From assembly GCF_947497275.1 (NCBI RefSeq), contig NZ_CANMFS010000003.1, positions 310,001 through 374,000 of the forward strand: a DNA stretch of 64,000 bases. Reading direction: 5' to 3'. Positions 53,911-63,376 of the stretch are shown piece after piece. The notes under the pieces are model-generated. The model was not told the DNA's origin, did not search any database, and saw only the letters and a list, made by a program, of their open reading frames with translations. Every line of letters starts with the position of its first letter. The first letter of the stretch is position 1. The DNA comes from an uncultured Sulfitobacter sp. (GTDB lineage Bacteria; Pseudomonadota; Alphaproteobacteria; Rhodobacterales; Rhodobacteraceae). A program made the translations under genes and the position numbers.

Positions 53911-54789
53911 CCCCTGCCCCGCCTGCATTCGCGATGCGTTCTGGCATCCCCGCCCTCGCCAGCGACAAGGCGAAGGGCTGCTAGACCAGAATCACCCCTC
54001 TGTCGCTTAGAGCCGCGCGCCTTTCTTCCCCTGCGGACCTGCATCTGCCCCCCCTCGTTGAAGGTACCTTATTCGGTGCAGCCCCGCGCGTGCGCCATTG
54101 CGCAGGACGTGGCCGCAGGCAGTATCGCGGACGGATCGCTCCGGGCTTCGGCAAACCTGTTGAAAGTCTCAGCGACGCCAGTGATGTACCTGCGCACTGC
54201 CCAATTATGAGCAGGTCTTGAATGCGGTTCTGACCCGCTACGGCGGCAAACCCGACGTCCGACCGGCGATTCGCTGCTCAGCACGGCAGGCCCATTGGCG
54301 GATTGGCGCCAATCTGCGGCGGGTCTGGCCAATCTCTGACACATCGGCCCATGAAAGCCCTACATGCGTTCAGGTTGGCGTGTAAGCCCGCACAAAATCA
54401 TGTGGAGAACGGGTAATGGAGGCTAAATTTCGCTCTGCCTACACCGAAAGATCGCCTAAAGCCTTGGATCAAAGGCAATATGCCGTGATCCACACAGAAA
54501 AACGCCGTTATCTCTGCGTGCCAGTTTCCGTCAGCCCGCGATTGGATCACGCGGATGCAGCCGGGGATAAACGGGCCACTTTCGTTGGCGGGTGCAGCCG
54601 ATGGCACGCCTCGCCGCGCATATGCAACGTAGCGTCCCTGCGCGGGCAACGGCGAACGCGCACTTGCGCACCACGCGCCGGAGTGCGAACGAAGCGGAGT
54701 CGCAGGATTGCCTATGACTGCTTTCCCGCCACTTCTCTTCCCGCACCGCTACGAACTGACGTGCCACCCGCAAACCTGCGCCTTACCCA
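53911..54789. other. Gene-poor region between gcrA and opgC
   Basis: 879 bp with no gene I can support. Short frames exist on both strands (about 54069-54344 minus, 54398-54649 minus, 54416-54811 plus), but none has a good start, a signal peptide or a known motif, and stops interrupt the most coding-like stretch (54080-54350 plus). It looks like eroded coding DNA. It must also contain the opg promoter. Confidence 0.4.
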
Positions 54790-56052
54790 ATGGACCCACC
54801 GCACCCGATGACCCTCGCTTCGCCCGAAACCTTCCCGCTCGCCGCCCGCGCCTCGGCTGCGAACACCAGTGCGCGTGTGCGCGATCTGCGGCTCGACTTT
54901 TTCCGTGGAATCGCGATGTTCATCATCCTCGTGGCGCATACGCCGGGCAATTTCCTGACACTGTGGATCCCGGCGCGCTGGGGTTTTTCCGATGCGACAG
55001 AGATCTTCGTGTTCTGTTCCGGGATGGCTTCAGCAATCGCCTTTGGCAGCGCATTCGCAAAAGTCGGCTGGCTGCTGGGCACCGCGCGCGTCGCGTTTCG
55101 CGTCTGGCAGGTCTATTGGGCCCATATCGGATTGTTCGTCGCCATCGCTGCGCTGATGGCGGGAATTGACCACTACGGCGGCTACGACAAGACCTATATC
55201 GGGTCGCTGAACCTGTGGGCGTTCTTCGAAGCTCCGGCAGAGCCCCTGATCGGTCTGATGACGCTGAGCTATGTGCCGAATTATTTCGACATCCTGCCGA
55301 TGTACATGGTGGTACTTGCGATGATGCCGCTCGTGATGGCCCTGTCACGCATCAACCGCTGGGCGGTGTTTGCCTTCATGATCGCGGTCTGGCTGGGGGC
55401 ACAAACGTGGTTGGCGGGTGCGGCGCATCTGGCGTTCCCGGCAGAGCCATGGTCGGATCGCAAATGGTTCTTCAACCCCTTCGGCTGGCAGCTCATCTTC
55501 TTCACCGGTTTCGCCTTCATGCGCGGCTGGTTGCCCAAGCCGCCGGTGCACGGCGCTCTTGTCGCTATCGCGGCTTTGGTGGTGATCGTCACTGTCGGGC
55601 TAAGCGATGTGGCGGTGCGTCTCGTCGCGCAAAATTCGGCTTTCGATACATCCGGCGTCAACCCGGTGGTCGCAGCGCGCAAATTCCTTCGGCCGCTGAT
55701 CGACAAGACCGACTTCGGCGTGCTGCGCTACGTCCATTTCCTGGCACTCGGCTATATCGCCTGGGTGATCGCGGGCGACAAGGGGGACAATCTTCTGGCG
55801 CGGGGCGGCAGTATGCCAGCGCGCGTCTGGGACCGGGTCGTCAGAATCATCCTGAAGGTCGGCCAACAGTCTCTGGCGGTGTTCGTCGCCTCAATGTTTC
55901 TCGCAAGGGTGATGGGTTTCGTCATGGACCTGACCGGGCGGTCGACCGCGACCGTGGTGCTCGTCAATCTGGGTGGCGCGCTTGTTCTCGTGGCCGTCGC
56001 CTACGGCGCCGGATGGTTCAAATCGCAACCCTGGAAAGGAAAAGCCGCATGA
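54790..56052 (+). CDS. opgC: OpgC-family periplasmic glucan succinyltransferase
   Basis: 420 aa; start at ATG 54790 or 54808, neither with a strong ribosome binding site. Acyltransferase-like membrane protein with about ten helices. The family start is RDLRLDFFRGIAMFIILVAH, then FVFCSGMASAIAFG, and SYVPNYFDILPMYMVVLAMM. OpgC adds succinyl groups to osmoregulated periplasmic glucans; the family was defined in Rhodobacter sphaeroides. It overlaps opgG (ATGA at 56049-56052). Confidence 0.9.
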   Translation: MDPPHPMTLASPETFPLAARASAANTSARVRDLRLDFFRGIAMFIILVAHTPGNFLTLWIPARWGFSDATEIFVFCSGMASAIAFGSAFAKVGWLLGTARVAFRVWQVYWAHIGLFVAIAALMAGIDHYGGYDKTYIGSLNLWAFFEAPAEPLIGLMTLSYVPNYFDILPMYMVVLAMMPLVMALSRINRWAVFAFMIAVWLGAQTWLAGAAHLAFPAEPWSDRKWFFNPFGWQLIFFTGFAFMRGWLPKPPVHGALVAIAALVVIVTVGLSDVAVRLVAQNSAFDTSGVNPVVAARKFLRPLIDKTDFGVLRYVHFLALGYIAWVIAGDKGDNLLARGGSMPARVWDRVVRIILKVGQQSLAVFVASMFLARVMGFVMDLTGRSTATVVLVNLGGALVLVAVAYGAGWFKSQPWKGKAA

Positions 56053-57575
56053 TGCTGCGCCGTGATCTACTTAAGGCGCTGGCCGCTCTGGCCGCCGCCC
56101 CCGGCACGGCGCTTGCGCAGGATGCCCCGCTGCGCACCGGTGCGCCGGATCCGTTCAACGCGCAGACGGTGATCGACCGCGCGCGCGCGCTAGCCGCCAA
56201 GGCTTATGTGCCCCGCCCCACGATCCCGCAGGCTTGGCAAGATATCAGCTATGACGACTACCGCAGCATCTGGTTCGATCCGCGCAACGCGCTGTGGGAG
56301 GGCACGGGTCTGCCGCAGCGTCTGGATGTGCTCCCGCCGGGACTGTATTTCACCCGAGCCGTCGAGATCAACATCGTCGCCGACGGTGCAGCTCGCCCGT
56401 TGCTGTTTGACGAGGATGTCTTTGACCGCACCGATGCCTTTCCCGATCTCCCCCGGAACGCGCATATGGGGTATTCCGGTCTGCGCCTGCGTGCGGATCT
56501 GCGGCACGACAGGCAGTTCACCGAATATGCGGTGTTCCAGGGCGCCAGCTATTTTCGCGGGATAGGGACCGGCGAAACCTATGGGCTGTCGGCACGGGGA
56601 CTGGCGTTGAACACGGCGGACCCGGCGGGCGAGGAATTTCCCGATTTCGTCGCCTTTTGGGTAGAGACACCTGCGCCGTCGGACAAATCGGTCACGGTAC
56701 ATGCCCTTCTTGACAGTCCCGGTTGCACCGGCGCGTTCCGGTTCGAAATTACGCATGGCGCGGTTCTCGATATGGTCGTCGAGGCGCAGATCTTCGCCCG
56801 TACCGAGCTTGAGAATGTCGGGCTCGCGCCGCTGACCTCGATGTTTCTGTTCGATGCGACGATGCGGGACCGCTTCTCCGATTTCCGGCCCAACGTACAC
56901 GACAGCGATGGCCTTTTGATCCACAACGGTGCGGGCGAGGCGCTGTGGCGACCGCTGGCGAATCCCGTCGCACTGCAGATCAGCGCGTTCGTCGACCACG
57001 CTCCGCGCGGTTTCGGCCTGATGCAACGCAAACGCGCATTCGATGATTTCAACGATCTCGAGGCGCATTACCACGCCCGCCCTTCGGTCTGGATCACACC
57101 GATGGGCGATTGGGGCCGCGGCAGCGTGACCTTGGTGGAGATTCCGGCGGACAAGGAAATCTACGACAATATCGTGGCATACTGGCGTCCCGCCGACCCG
57201 ATACCGGCCGGAGGCAGTCACAAATTCAGCTACCGCCTACAATGGGGTGGCGATCCCGCCCCGCAGCACGACGATCTGTTGCGGGTGCGCAAGACCGCGA
57301 TGGGCGCGCGGATGGAGGGCGGCGAGGTCGTCGTGATAGATTTCGAGAACGGCAGCGCCCTGCCCGAAGATCTGTCGACGGTCGAAATCGCGCTGCAATC
57401 AGGCGGAGTCCGCACGACCCCTCCGGTTTTACAGCGCAACCCGGAAACCAATGGCCCTCGGCTTGCGTTCACCTTCTATCCCGAAGAGGCCCGCGCGGTC
57501 GAATTCCGCGCGCAGCTTCTATTGAAAAAGACACCTGTTAGCGAAGTCTGGTTGTATAGATGGACCACACCGTAA
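56049..57575 (+). CDS. opgG: Glucan biosynthesis protein G
   Basis: 508 aa with an N-terminal signal including RRDLLKA (twin-arginine-like) and cleavage near ALA-Q. MdoG/OpgG features: YDDYRSIWFDPRNALW, YFRGIGTGETYGLSARGLAL, PDFVAFWVE and WVTPMGDWGRG-like WITPMGDWGRGSVTLVEIP. It acts in the periplasm on beta-glucan backbones made by OpgH. Ends 16 bp inside opgH. Confidence 0.95.
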   Translation: MMLRRDLLKALAALAAAPGTALAQDAPLRTGAPDPFNAQTVIDRARALAAKAYVPRPTIPQAWQDISYDDYRSIWFDPRNALWEGTGLPQRLDVLPPGLYFTRAVEINIVADGAARPLLFDEDVFDRTDAFPDLPRNAHMGYSGLRLRADLRHDRQFTEYAVFQGASYFRGIGTGETYGLSARGLALNTADPAGEEFPDFVAFWVETPAPSDKSVTVHALLDSPGCTGAFRFEITHGAVLDMVVEAQIFARTELENVGLAPLTSMFLFDATMRDRFSDFRPNVHDSDGLLIHNGAGEALWRPLANPVALQISAFVDHAPRGFGLMQRKRAFDDFNDLEAHYHARPSVWITPMGDWGRGSVTLVEIPADKEIYDNIVAYWRPADPIPAGGSHKFSYRLQWGGDPAPQHDDLLRVRKTAMGARMEGGEVVVIDFENGSALPEDLSTVEIALQSGGVRTTPPVLQRNPETNGPRLAFTFYPEEARAVEFRAQLLLKKTPVSEVWLYRWTTP

Positions 57576-59446
57576 ACACCCGCGCACCCTTCAGCGCCAT
57601 GCCGGCCCCGTCACCGCTCGTCGCGGATCCACAGGCCCTGGACCGCGTCTGCGCCACCGGTCCCGTGACACGGCGCACCGCCAGGACCCGGCGTTGGCGT
57701 TTCGCCACATTCGCACCCGCTTTGGCAGGCACCGCGCTTTTGATGTATGGCCTGTTCGGTTGGCTCGCACGCGACGGTATGACCGGCATGGAATGGCTGC
57801 TTCTCAGCTTGATCGCGGCGACGTTCATATGGGTCACGCTGTCGGTCAGCACGGTCGGCGTGGCCATCGCGGGTCTGCTGGCGCGCGCCCGCGCCGATGC
57901 CCGGCCCATGGGCAGCGCACCGGGTATCGACGTGGCGCTTTTGGTGCCCGTCTACAACGAAGTGCCGCAGAACGTGTTCGGAAACGCCGCCGCGATGTTA
58001 CACGCACTCGCCGCGCGCCGCGGGCCGCACCGCTATACGCTGTTCATCCTGTCGGACACGCGCGACGAGGGCATCGCGCAGCTTGAAGAGCGCGCTTTCC
58101 ACCAGCTTGCTGCGCGAGCGCCTGACGGATTTTCCGTCTATTACCGGCGGCGCGAGATGAACACCGACAAGAAAGTCGGTAACATTGCCCAATGGACGCG
58201 TGGTTGGGGGGCGGCATTCGAGGGAATGGTGGTTCTGGACGCCGACAGCTTGATGAGCGGTCGCGCGATTGAGCGTCTTGCATCCGAACTGTCTCTCGAC
58301 CCCGAGGCTGGGCTGATCCAGACCTTTCCGATGCTGATCGGCGCGCGCACCCTGTTCGCCCGCATGCAGCAATTCTCGAACATTGCCTACGGCTGGCTGC
58401 TGGCAGAAGGCCTCGCCATGTGGGCACGCACCGAAGGCAATTATTGGGGGCACAACGCCATCATCCGCACCCGCGCATTCGCAGAAAGCGCGATGCTGCC
58501 ACATATGCGTGGCAGCGGCGGGCGGCAAAAACTGATCCTCAGCCATGATTTCGTGGAAGCAGGGTTACTCCGCCGTGCCGGTTGGCGCGTCCGGTTCCTG
58601 CCGCGCGTGACGGGCAGCTTCGAGGAAACGCCCGCAACCCTGATCGACTATGTGATCCGCGACCGCCGATGGTGCCGCGGCAATCTACAACACCTGCGGC
58701 TTCTGGGAACCAAGGGTCTCCATCCGATATCGCGGTTCCACCTTTTCCACGGGGCGGTCGCCTATCTTCTGTCGCCGGCGTGGTTCTTCCTTCTGGTGAT
58801 CTGGGCCCTGCTGGGCAAGGACACGGATACCAATGTGATCCGCTACTTTAATGAAGCAAACCCCCTGTTCCCCGATTGGCCCCCGGCGATGAGCCATATC
58901 GACAGCGCGGTTTTTCTTGTCGTGATGTACGCGCTCTTGCTGACGCCGAAAATCGCGGGGGCCGGTATCATCGCGGCGACGCCGCGCGCAGCACGCGTTT
59001 TCGGCGGTGCGGGTCCATTTCTGCGCAGCTTCCTGTTCGAAGTCGCCCTGTCGGTCGCCTATGCCCCGATCATGATGATCCAGCAGACCAAGGCCGTCTG
59101 GCGTGCGCTGACCAGCGACGCCGAGGCGTGGGCACCCCAATCGCGCGAGGCGCGCAGCCATGGCTGGCTCACGTTGATCAAGTTCCACTGGGTCGAAACG
59201 GTTCTGGGCCTGCTGCTGCTTAGTGGGTTGATCGCGGGCCTCGTGTCGCTCTGGTTGGTGCCCATTGTGGCAAGCCTTGTCGCGGCTGTTCCGCTATCGG
59301 CGCTGTCGGGTCTGACCGTGGCGGACAGCGCCTCGCGCGCATTCCGCCTCGACAGCCCCTACACGTTGCGCGAACCCTCGATCGTGCGCAGCGCGCGGGC
59401 TGAGCGTGCGCGGATCACGGACGCTCTGGCGCTCGGTCCGGAATGA
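57560..59446 (+). CDS. opgH: Glucan glucosyltransferase OpgH
   Basis: 628 aa inner-membrane GT2 enzyme. Two N-terminal helices, then VALLVPVYNEVPQNVFGNAA, LDADSLMSG (metal-binding Asp), SHDFVEAGLLRRAGWRVRFL and the RRWCRGNLQH motif (QxxRW-like), then C-terminal helices. It is shorter than the 847-aa E. coli protein, mainly at the termini. Polymerises UDP-glucose into the glucan backbone. It overlaps opgG by 16 bp. Confidence 0.95.
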   Translation: MDHTVNTRAPFSAMPAPSPLVADPQALDRVCATGPVTRRTARTRRWRFATFAPALAGTALLMYGLFGWLARDGMTGMEWLLLSLIAATFIWVTLSVSTVGVAIAGLLARARADARPMGSAPGIDVALLVPVYNEVPQNVFGNAAAMLHALAARRGPHRYTLFILSDTRDEGIAQLEERAFHQLAARAPDGFSVYYRRREMNTDKKVGNIAQWTRGWGAAFEGMVVLDADSLMSGRAIERLASELSLDPEAGLIQTFPMLIGARTLFARMQQFSNIAYGWLLAEGLAMWARTEGNYWGHNAIIRTRAFAESAMLPHMRGSGGRQKLILSHDFVEAGLLRRAGWRVRFLPRVTGSFEETPATLIDYVIRDRRWCRGNLQHLRLLGTKGLHPISRFHLFHGAVAYLLSPAWFFLLVIWALLGKDTDTNVIRYFNEANPLFPDWPPAMSHIDSAVFLVVMYALLLTPKIAGAGIIAATPRAARVFGGAGPFLRSFLFEVALSVAYAPIMMIQQTKAVWRALTSDAEAWAPQSREARSHGWLTLIKFHWVETVLGLLLLSGLIAGLVSLWLVPIVASLVAAVPLSALSGLTVADSASRAFRLDSPYTLREPSIVRSARAERARITDALALGPE

Positions 59447-59482
59447 ACGCGCCCTGAAACTATGCGAACGCCCGCCGGTTCA

Positions 59483-59497
59483 TTTTTTGGGGGGGGG
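59483..59497. repeat. T6G9 homopolymer tract
   Basis: Six T followed by nine G, in the 80-bp gap between the convergent opgH and capsule-export genes. With the inverted CGCCC nearby it may belong to a terminator. The G run may be unstable or a sequencing artefact. Confidence 0.6.
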
Positions 59498-59526
59498 CGT
59501 TCTCGCGTCCTGATCGCAGGGCTGTG

Positions 59527-61233
59527 TCAGGACGTTACCTGCTCGCGCAAGATGGATGCAGTCAACGAGAACATCAGATAGATGCCCGCGAAAATCAGGA
59601 AGGCCAGAATGGTGTTCTCGAACTTACGTGGATAACTGGGCTCTTCGCTGGCGACCGGACGCACGGCGACCGTCAGATAGCGGACCTGCCGACCTGCCTC
59701 GACCCGCGCCTGCTCCATCCCGGTCTGGGCCAATTGCAGATTGGCATCCGCGTTCACCAGATCCGCCTGTGCCAGTTGCAGTGTTACCGCCTGTTTCGCC
59801 AGCGAGTTGGTACCCTCCGTCGCACTGCTCATGCGACCGTTAAGCTGATCAAGCTGGTTTTGAAGCCGGCGTACGTCGCCCTGCGCGCCCTCGACCTTGG
59901 CGCGGTTCGGGCGGGCGTTGTCCAGCAAAGCGGCCAGTTCCAGCTGCTTTTCGATCAACAGTGTTTCGTAATTCGTGATCTGGCTGCGAATGGCCGCAAT
60001 CACCGCTTCGGGGTCGACGCCGTTGGCGACTTGCAACTCGATCAGACGTTGTTGCGCCGTCCGTCGCGCCTCCAGCGCCTTTTCGTACCCCGACTGTGCA
60101 TCGCGCATCCCGTCTTCGCGTTTGGCCTGGCTGAGGCTGTTCACCCGCTCTTCGGCGTATTGCAGCAACCGCTCAGAGAAAACCGTGGCGACTTCCGGAT
60201 CGGCGGCGATCACCTCCATTCGGATCACGCCTTCGGTCGGATCATAGCCGATCTTAATGTTTTTCTTGTACAGCTTGTACGCTTCCTCGTTGGTCGGATC
60301 GGCGTTCAGGCGCTGAATGGGGTCGATGCTTTCATCGGTGAAATGCGCCTTGAACCCGGCGTCATCGTCCAGCCGCACCATCGCATCCTTTGATTGCAGA
60401 TAGGCCTGCGTCGCGATGCTGTCGGCACTGTTGGCGAACTGGGTGGGCAGCATGCCGCCAAACGGGCTGGCGCTGCCGCCACCCTCGCTCTGGATGATGA
60501 GAAACTGGCTGTCGGTGGCGTACATCGGTGTCGCTACCTTGTAGAAATAGTACCCCGCAAGCAGCGTCGGGATCATCACGAAGAACGCAAGCCGGACCAC
60601 GAGAAGACCCATCTTCTTGCGGCGGCGGTGGGTAATGTCGCGCTGGATGTCGGAGATTTCGCGCATCCGACGTTCCATCGGGTTCAATTCGGTTGACGGC
60701 AGGGATTGCTTGCCGGTCGGAATTGTCTGTGGCAGTTGGACGCGGCCCTCCGATCCCGCGCCGCCGTGCTGCGCGGGCAATTGCGCCAGGGCATCGCCGG
60801 GGCTGCCGTCGCGCTGCTCGCCGCCCGCCTGCGGGACCACCAGTTCAAGCATGTTTGCCCGCTGGAACGGGTCGATGCCCTTTTCACGCAGCAGCCGGAC
60901 CGCATCGAAATCGGACGTGGCGGGAAGCCCGTGCTTTTGTGCCACGCGTCGCGCCATGCGCAGTTGCCGTCCCGTCAGCCCCTCGCGGCGGATCGCGTCG
61001 ATATCCTGCTCTCCGCTGACCTCACCGGCGGACGCCACCTCCCCCGTGCGCGCCGCTGCCGGCGCCGGATCGGGCCGTTTGGCGGCGGGGCTCTCCTCAC
61101 CCTGCTGCATGTTAGACGGAGAATCCGCGGCCGCGCGCACGGGTGGGTGCGCCCGGTCCGCCGACGGGCCTTCGGTCGTGGCGCTCGGACTGCGCTTGAT
61201 GCGGAACTTTCTAGCTTTGGGTTTGGTAGTCAT
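59527..61233 (-). CDS. kpsE: Capsule polysaccharide export inner-membrane protein (KpsE/CtrB type)
   Basis: 568 aa. The N-terminal 190 residues are Pro/Ala-rich, with a conserved patch GLTGRQLRMARRVAQKHGLP. A transmembrane segment follows (LLVVRLAFFVMIPTLLAGYY, about 215), then a periplasmic domain with YATDSQFLIIQSEGG, a long coiled coil (about 370-500), and a second helix near the C-terminus (ILAFLIFAGIYLMFSLTASI). This is the PCP/KpsE family that links the ABC exporter to the outer-membrane channel. The start lies 23 bp inside the ATPase gene. Confidence 0.88.
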   Translation of the reverse strand: MTTKPKARKFRIKRSPSATTEGPSADRAHPPVRAAADSPSNMQQGEESPAAKRPDPAPAAARTGEVASAGEVSGEQDIDAIRREGLTGRQLRMARRVAQKHGLPATSDFDAVRLLREKGIDPFQRANMLELVVPQAGGEQRDGSPGDALAQLPAQHGGAGSEGRVQLPQTIPTGKQSLPSTELNPMERRMREISDIQRDITHRRRKKMGLLVVRLAFFVMIPTLLAGYYFYKVATPMYATDSQFLIIQSEGGGSASPFGGMLPTQFANSADSIATQAYLQSKDAMVRLDDDAGFKAHFTDESIDPIQRLNADPTNEEAYKLYKKNIKIGYDPTEGVIRMEVIAADPEVATVFSERLLQYAEERVNSLSQAKREDGMRDAQSGYEKALEARRTAQQRLIELQVANGVDPEAVIAAIRSQITNYETLLIEKQLELAALLDNARPNRAKVEGAQGDVRRLQNQLDQLNGRMSSATEGTNSLAKQAVTLQLAQADLVNADANLQLAQTGMEQARVEAGRQVRYLTVAVRPVASEEPSYPRKFENTILAFLIFAGIYLMFSLTASILREQVTS

Positions 61234-61870
61234 AGAGCTGTTTCGCTTCTTCCAAGCTGTCGAAAACGTTGAGTTGCCCGTTCATCAGAACCGCGGCAGA
61301 TCGAGCGAATTTTTCCAGCGTTTGGGCCTGGTGCGACACGATCACAATCGTCGTGGTGCGCAGGCGTTCCTGCAGGATTTCGCCTGCCTTCCGATTGAAT
61401 TCGACATCTGTGGTGGATGGCATACCCTCGTCAATCAGATACATATCGAAGTCCAGCGCCAGCATCAGCGCAAAGGAGAACCGCGCCCGCATCCCCGCCG
61501 AATAGGTACCGAGCGGCTGATCGAAGTATTCGCCCAGCCCACACAGCCAACGGCAGAAACTCTCTACATAGTCGGGGTCGAGGCCGTAAAGCCGCGCGAT
61601 GTAGCGGGCATTCTCCATGGCCGAAACCTTGGAAACGACCCCGCCCATGAAACCCAGCGGGAACGAGATGTTGCAGTCACGCGCGATTTCGCCCTCGTCT
61701 GGCTTCTCAAGTCCCGCCATCATGTTGATCAGGGTCGTCTTGCCGGTTCCGTTGGGTGCCAGAATACCCATGGATTTGCCAAGTTCCACACGGAACGACA
61801 CCTGGTCAAGAATGACCTTGTGTTGCGTACCCGTCCAGAAAGACTTGGAAACGTTACGAAACTCCAACAT
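61211..61870 (-). CDS. kpsT: Capsule polysaccharide ABC transporter ATPase
   Basis: 219 aa from ATG 61870. Walker A GILAPNGTGKTTLINM, the KpsT-type MMAGLEKPDEGEI and YSAGMRARFSFALMLALDFD signature, and Walker B MYLIDEG. It powers export of capsule polymer across the inner membrane. The matching permease (KpsM) is not in this window, and the gene upstream is unrelated. Confidence 0.92.
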   Translation of the reverse strand: MLEFRNVSKSFWTGTQHKVILDQVSFRVELGKSMGILAPNGTGKTTLINMMAGLEKPDEGEIARDCNISFPLGFMGGVVSKVSAMENARYIARLYGLDPDYVESFCRWLCGLGEYFDQPLGTYSAGMRARFSFALMLALDFDMYLIDEGMPSTTDVEFNRKAGEILQERLRTTTIVIVSHQAQTLEKFARSAAVLMNGQLNVFDSLEEAKQLYDYQTQS

Positions 61871-62014
61871 CGCGTACCTGCTCCGGTTCGGCCCTTGTGT
61901 TGATATACGTCCTCTCTCGCGGAGGCTCATCCCCTCTTTAACGCGGGAATTTGACCACATTATGTCCGATTGGGAAACAAAAGTACAACGCCACCCGCAC
62001 TTCCGGGTCGCGGC

Positions 62015-62929
62015 TCAGACCGCATGGCCGACGCGCTGTCCATGATCGTCGCAGGAGGTGCCGTGCTCTTCCGTTTCGAGAGTGCTGTGGTGCACATCGA
62101 ACCGGTTCGCAAGCACCTCCTTGATCGTTCTGCGGGTCTGTTCCGCATCGGCGTCCGACGACAGCCGGACATGCGCTTCGAGCGCCGTGCTGTGCTCCTG
62201 CATCATCCACAGATGGACGTGGTGCACGCTTTCGACCCCGGCCACGTCCTCTATCGCGTCGATCACGGCAGAGGTGTCCAGCTCGGGCGGGCTGCCCAAC
62301 ATCAAAAGCCGCATAACCCCCGGCATTTCGGTCAACGCATGATACAGGATATATCCCGCGATCAGCAACGTCACCGCCGGATCGACCCACGTCCAGCCGT
62401 AGAGGATGACGAGCGTGCCCGCCACGATCACCGCGACGGATCCCATGGCATCTGCAAGGTTGTGCAGGAACGCGGCACGTATATTCATGCTGGATTTCGA
62501 CATGGTATAGGTAAGCGCGGCGGTGCCCAGATCGACGGCCAGAGCGATGCCCGCAACAATCACGACAATCCAGCCGCTGATCGCGCTCGGCTCGAACATC
62601 CGCGCGACGCCTTCGTAGATCAGGTACAGCCCGATCACGACCAGAGTGGTGTAGTTGATCAGTGCCGCCACCGCTTCGATCCGACCATAGCCGAAGGTCA
62701 TCCGCGCATCCGCCGGTCGTCGTGCGATCTTGCGGGCGACAAAGGCGATGATCAGCGATACCGCATCGCTGAAATTATGCAGCGCATCGGCAATGAGCGA
62801 CAGGCTGCCCGACACGACGCCACCGATGATCTGCGCGACGGTAAGCAACATGTTGATGCCCACCGCGACCGCAACCCGGGCATCGCCCGCCTCGGGATCT
62901 ACGTGATGATGGTCGTGGCCGGTACTCAT
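62015..62929 (-). CDS. Cation diffusion facilitator (zinc efflux type)
   Basis: 304 aa from ATG 62929, overlapping the arsR stop by ATGA. A His-rich N-terminus (GHDHHHV), six transmembrane helices with HxxxD metal sites in helices II (DALHNFSDAVS) and V (FLHNLADAMG), and a C-terminal cytoplasmic domain (HHVHLWMMQEHSTALEAHVR). The two HxxxD sites fit Zn2+ (or Cd2+/Co2+) export by H+ antiport. The His- and Cys-containing tail is unusual. Confidence 0.92.
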   Translation of the reverse strand: MSTGHDHHHVDPEAGDARVAVAVGINMLLTVAQIIGGVVSGSLSLIADALHNFSDAVSLIIAFVARKIARRPADARMTFGYGRIEAVAALINYTTLVVIGLYLIYEGVARMFEPSAISGWIVVIVAGIALAVDLGTAALTYTMSKSSMNIRAAFLHNLADAMGSVAVIVAGTLVILYGWTWVDPAVTLLIAGYILYHALTEMPGVMRLLMLGSPPELDTSAVIDAIEDVAGVESVHHVHLWMMQEHSTALEAHVRLSSDADAEQTRRTIKEVLANRFDVHHSTLETEEHGTSCDDHGQRVGHAV

Positions 62930-63276
62930 AAACAAACTCCGTGAGGGTGATCGGGACAAGGCTTTGCCGCATCGGCGCAGCATTGGGTCAGCAGAAACTG
63001 CGATAAGCCATCGACGCGCGCGTGGGCGACGGCGGCGCAGATGGTGCTCCGGCCCTGTCGCGTCTGCGTTATCAGCCCGGCGGCGGCGAGGATTTTCATG
63101 TGGTGGGTCAATGTCGATCCGGTGACGCCGCTGCGCGCGCCCAGCGCACCTATGCTCATCCCCTCCGGTCCCGCCCGCACAAGCGCGAGCAGAACACCAA
63201 GCCGTTGCTCGGATCCCAGCGCGGCAAAGCTGGCGGCAGCCTCGGCAAGTTCGTGCGGCGTTTGATTTATTTTCAT
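62926..63276 (-). CDS. ArsR/SmtB family metal-responsive repressor
   Basis: 116 aa from ATG 63276. Winged helix: ASFAALGSEQRLGVLLALVR, then GVTGSTLTHHMKILAAAGLI-TQTRQG. The C-terminus is rich in metal ligands (QCCADAAKPCPDHPHGVC), a likely zinc or cadmium sensing site. It is transcribed with the CDF gene, and an inverted repeat covers its start codon, fitting autorepression. Confidence 0.9.
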   Translation of the reverse strand: MKINQTPHELAEAAASFAALGSEQRLGVLLALVRAGPEGMSIGALGARSGVTGSTLTHHMKILAAAGLITQTRQGRSTICAAVAHARVDGLSQFLLTQCCADAAKPCPDHPHGVCL

Positions 63277-63298
63277 ATTTCTAGCATCATTGAAATAT
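63275..63298. promoter_or_regulatory. Inverted repeat at the arsR start, candidate operator
   Basis: ATATTTC-N10-GAAATAT, a 7-bp perfect inverted repeat (63275-63281 and 63292-63298). It overlaps the arsR start codon on the minus strand and lies in the region between arsR and the divergent glycosylase gene. AT-rich dyads of this kind are typical ArsR/SmtB operators. Confidence 0.55.
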
Positions 63299-63376
63299 CT
63301 CGCGCCCGCAAGGCCAATCCGCAAGTGGTCCCCGAATACCACTTGGCAAGTCGGAAGCGGCGCTTACGTATTGGCT

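Noticed and set aside
54416-54811. 131-codon plus-strand frame before opgC
   Set aside because: No ribosome binding site, signal or family motif, and it overlaps the opgC start; not enough support to call a gene.
59483-59497. T6G9 tract as a phase-variation switch
   Set aside because: It lies between two convergent gene ends, where length changes would not alter expression; a terminator or artefact is more likely.
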